The notes beneath the pieces were generated by a model that ran no database searches, was not told the origin of the DNA, and saw only the letters and a program-made list of their open reading frames with translations. The translations under genes and the position numbers were made by a program. A DNA stretch of 7,095 nt from JAGTRP01 sp050259815. Lineage in GTDB: Bacteria > Pseudomonadota > Gammaproteobacteria > Burkholderiales > Rhodocyclaceae. The DNA is taken from positions 1 through 7,095 of the forward strand of contig JBLNBI010000055.1 of the NCBI GenBank assembly GCA_050259815.1. Reading direction: 5' to 3'. Shown piece by piece: positions 5,945 through 7,095 of this stretch (the stretch's first letter is position 1; the number at the start of each line of letters is the position of its first letter).

Positions 5945-7095
5945 CAGCGCACCAGGCCTTTCAAGGCGTAGAGGGCGTCCAGGGCCTCCCGGGGGGTGAG
6001 GCTGTCCGGGTCGATGGCGGCCAGCTTCTCCAGGGCGGGATGGGGTTCCGGCTCCTCGTACTCCGGCTCGGCGCAGGCGAAGAGGTCGGGCTGGAGAGGA
6101 TCGATGGCGGCCCGCTGCTCGAATTCCCGCAACTGCCGGCGGGCGGCCTTCACCACGGCGTTCGGGATGCCTGCCAGGGCGGCGACCTGGATACCGTAGC
6201 TCTGGTTGGCCGGGCCTTCCTCGACGGCGTGGAGGAAGACGATGCGCTCCCCGTGCTCCACTGCATCCAGATGGACGTTGGCCAGTTCCGAGTACTCATG
6301 GGAGAGCCGGGTCAGCTCGAAGTAGTGGGTGGCGAAGAGGGTGAGGCAGCGGTTCTTCTCAACCAGGTTGCGCAGGATGGCGAAGGCGAGCGCCATGCCG
6401 TCGAAGGTGGAGGTGCCTCGGCCGATCTCGTCCATGAGCACCAGGCTGTTGGCAGTGGCGTGGTGGAGAATGGCGGCGGCCTCGGTCATTTCCACCATGA
6501 AGGTGGAGCGGCCGGAAGCCAGGTCGTCGGAGGCGCCGATACGGGTGAAGATGCGGTCCATGGGCCCCAGCACCGCACGGCTCGCCGGCACGAAGCTTCC
6601 CACATGGGCGAGGAGGGCGATGAGGGCCACTTGCCGCATGTAGGTGGATTTACCGCCCATGTTCGGGCCGGTGATGAGGAGCAGCCGACGGTTTTCGGCC
6701 AGATGCACGTCGTTGGCAATGAAGGCTTCGGCGGAGCCCGCCATCTCGGCCTCCACCACCGGGTGCCGCCCGGCCTCGACATGGAGGCCGATGTCGTCGG
6801 AAAACTCCGGCCGGCACCAGTTGTACTTCTGGGCGGTGTCGGCAAAGCCGGCCAGCATGTCCAGGTGGGCCACCGCCCGGGCGATCCGGTGCAGGGTCGG
6901 CACCACGGGCAGCAGTTCCGACAGGATTTCCTCGTACAGGGCCTTTTCCCTGGCGAGCGACCGCTCCTGGGCAGACAGGGCCTTGTCCTCGAAGGCCTTC
7001 AGTTCCGGGGTGATGTAGCGCTCGGCGTTTTTCAGGGTCTGGCGCCGGCGGTAGTCCTCCGGCACCTTGGCCGCATTGGCGTGGCTGACCTCGAT
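5944..7095 (-). CDS. mutS: DNA mismatch repair protein MutS, C-terminal 383 residues, truncated by the window edge
   Basis: Mismatch-recognition ATPase that recruits MutL. The reading frame is open to the right edge (first visible residues IEVSHANAAK), so the mismatch-binding, connector and most lever domains lie outside. The GTG at 7065 is internal, not a start. Numbering visible residues from 1: the clamp/lever return helices include RRRQTLKNAERYITPELK (16-33). The ABC-type ATPase has Walker A GPNMGGKST (143-151), the signature-like DDLASGRSTFMVEMTE (190-205), Walker B LVLMDEIGRGTST (218-230) with Asp222/Glu223, and the ATHYFEL switch (255-261). The helix-turn-helix dimer segment is near SYGIQVAALAGIPN (299-312). 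QPDLF (335-339) fits the beta-clamp-binding consensus, and the tail DPDSLTPREALDALYALKGL (362-381) matches the tetramer-forming C-terminus of E. coli MutS. All visible catalytic residues are intact. Confidence 0.98.
   Translation of the reverse strand: MEVSHANAAKVPEDYRRRQTLKNAERYITPELKAFEDKALSAQERSLAREKALYEEILSELLPVVPTLHRIARAVAHLDMLAGFADTAQKYNWCRPEFSDDIGLHVEAGRHPVVEAEMAGSAEAFIANDVHLAENRRLLLITGPNMGGKSTYMRQVALIALLAHVGSFVPASRAVLGPMDRIFTRIGASDDLASGRSTFMVEMTEAAAILHHATANSLVLMDEIGRGTSTFDGMALAFAILRNLVEKNRCLTLFATHYFELTRLSHEYSELANVHLDAVEHGERIVFLHAVEEGPANQSYGIQVAALAGIPNAVVKAARRQLREFEQRAAIDPLQPDLFACAEPEYEEPEPHPALEKLAAIDPDSLTPREALDALYALKGLVR

Noticed and set aside
5183..5971. Open frame of 262 codons on the plus strand across the phosphoesterase gene
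   Set aside because: Antisense shadow; it crosses the mutS-phosphoesterase junction, while the minus-strand frame carries a signal peptide and ordered metallophosphoesterase motifs.
7063..7065. GTG at 7065 as a start for a short MutS-like protein
   Set aside because: The frame is open to the window edge and residues upstream of it continue plausibly as MutS, so the gene is simply cut by the edge.

Overview
The window looks like a core-chromosome segment from a GC-rich betaproteobacterium. GC is roughly 60% or a little more by eye, not counted. Two things support this: close protein similarity to known proteobacterial housekeeping families, and the gene order pyrG-kdsA-eno-ftsB, which is typical of Betaproteobacteria. 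A member of the Rhodocyclales is plausible but is inference. There are no mobile elements, CRISPR arrays, tRNA or rRNA genes, and no obvious horizontally acquired cargo.

Region 1 (1-3974, plus strand) is a tightly packed housekeeping cluster. It holds the 3' nine-tenths of pyrG (CTP synthase), kdsA (KDO-8-phosphate synthase), eno (enolase) and ftsB (divisome protein). pyrG and kdsA overlap as ATGA. A 70-base AT-rich gap with a possible promoter precedes eno. ftsB starts on the base after the eno stop. The cluster joins nucleotide supply (CTP is also the activator for CMP-KDO), lipopolysaccharide inner-core sugar synthesis, glycolysis (enolase makes the PEP that KdsA uses) and cell division.

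Region 2 (3975-5014, plus strand) starts with an 81-base gap carrying a possible promoter and a strong Shine-Dalgarno. It is followed by a peroxiredoxin of the Bcp/PrxQ family and a SlyD-type FKBP prolyl isomerase, joined by a second ATGA overlap. Both are small protein-protection or stress functions.

Region 3 (5039-7095, minus strand) converges on region 2 across only 24 bases. It holds the C-terminal 383 codons of mutS, which runs off the right edge, and a probably exported calcineurin-like metallophosphoesterase that overlaps the mutS stop codon as TGATG.

The gene content is conventional. The most unusual signal is in the nucleotide sequence itself: a near-perfect intrinsic-terminator structure (9-bp stem, 4-base loop, six T) lies inside codons 7-15 of kdsA, 14 bases after the pyrG stop. 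It could set how much pyrG transcription continues into kdsA. Smaller points are the Cys-type (metal-dependent) KdsA, a Bcp with a CC active site and no resolving cysteine at the usual place, a SlyD with almost no metal-binding tail, and the mutS-phosphoesterase coupling.
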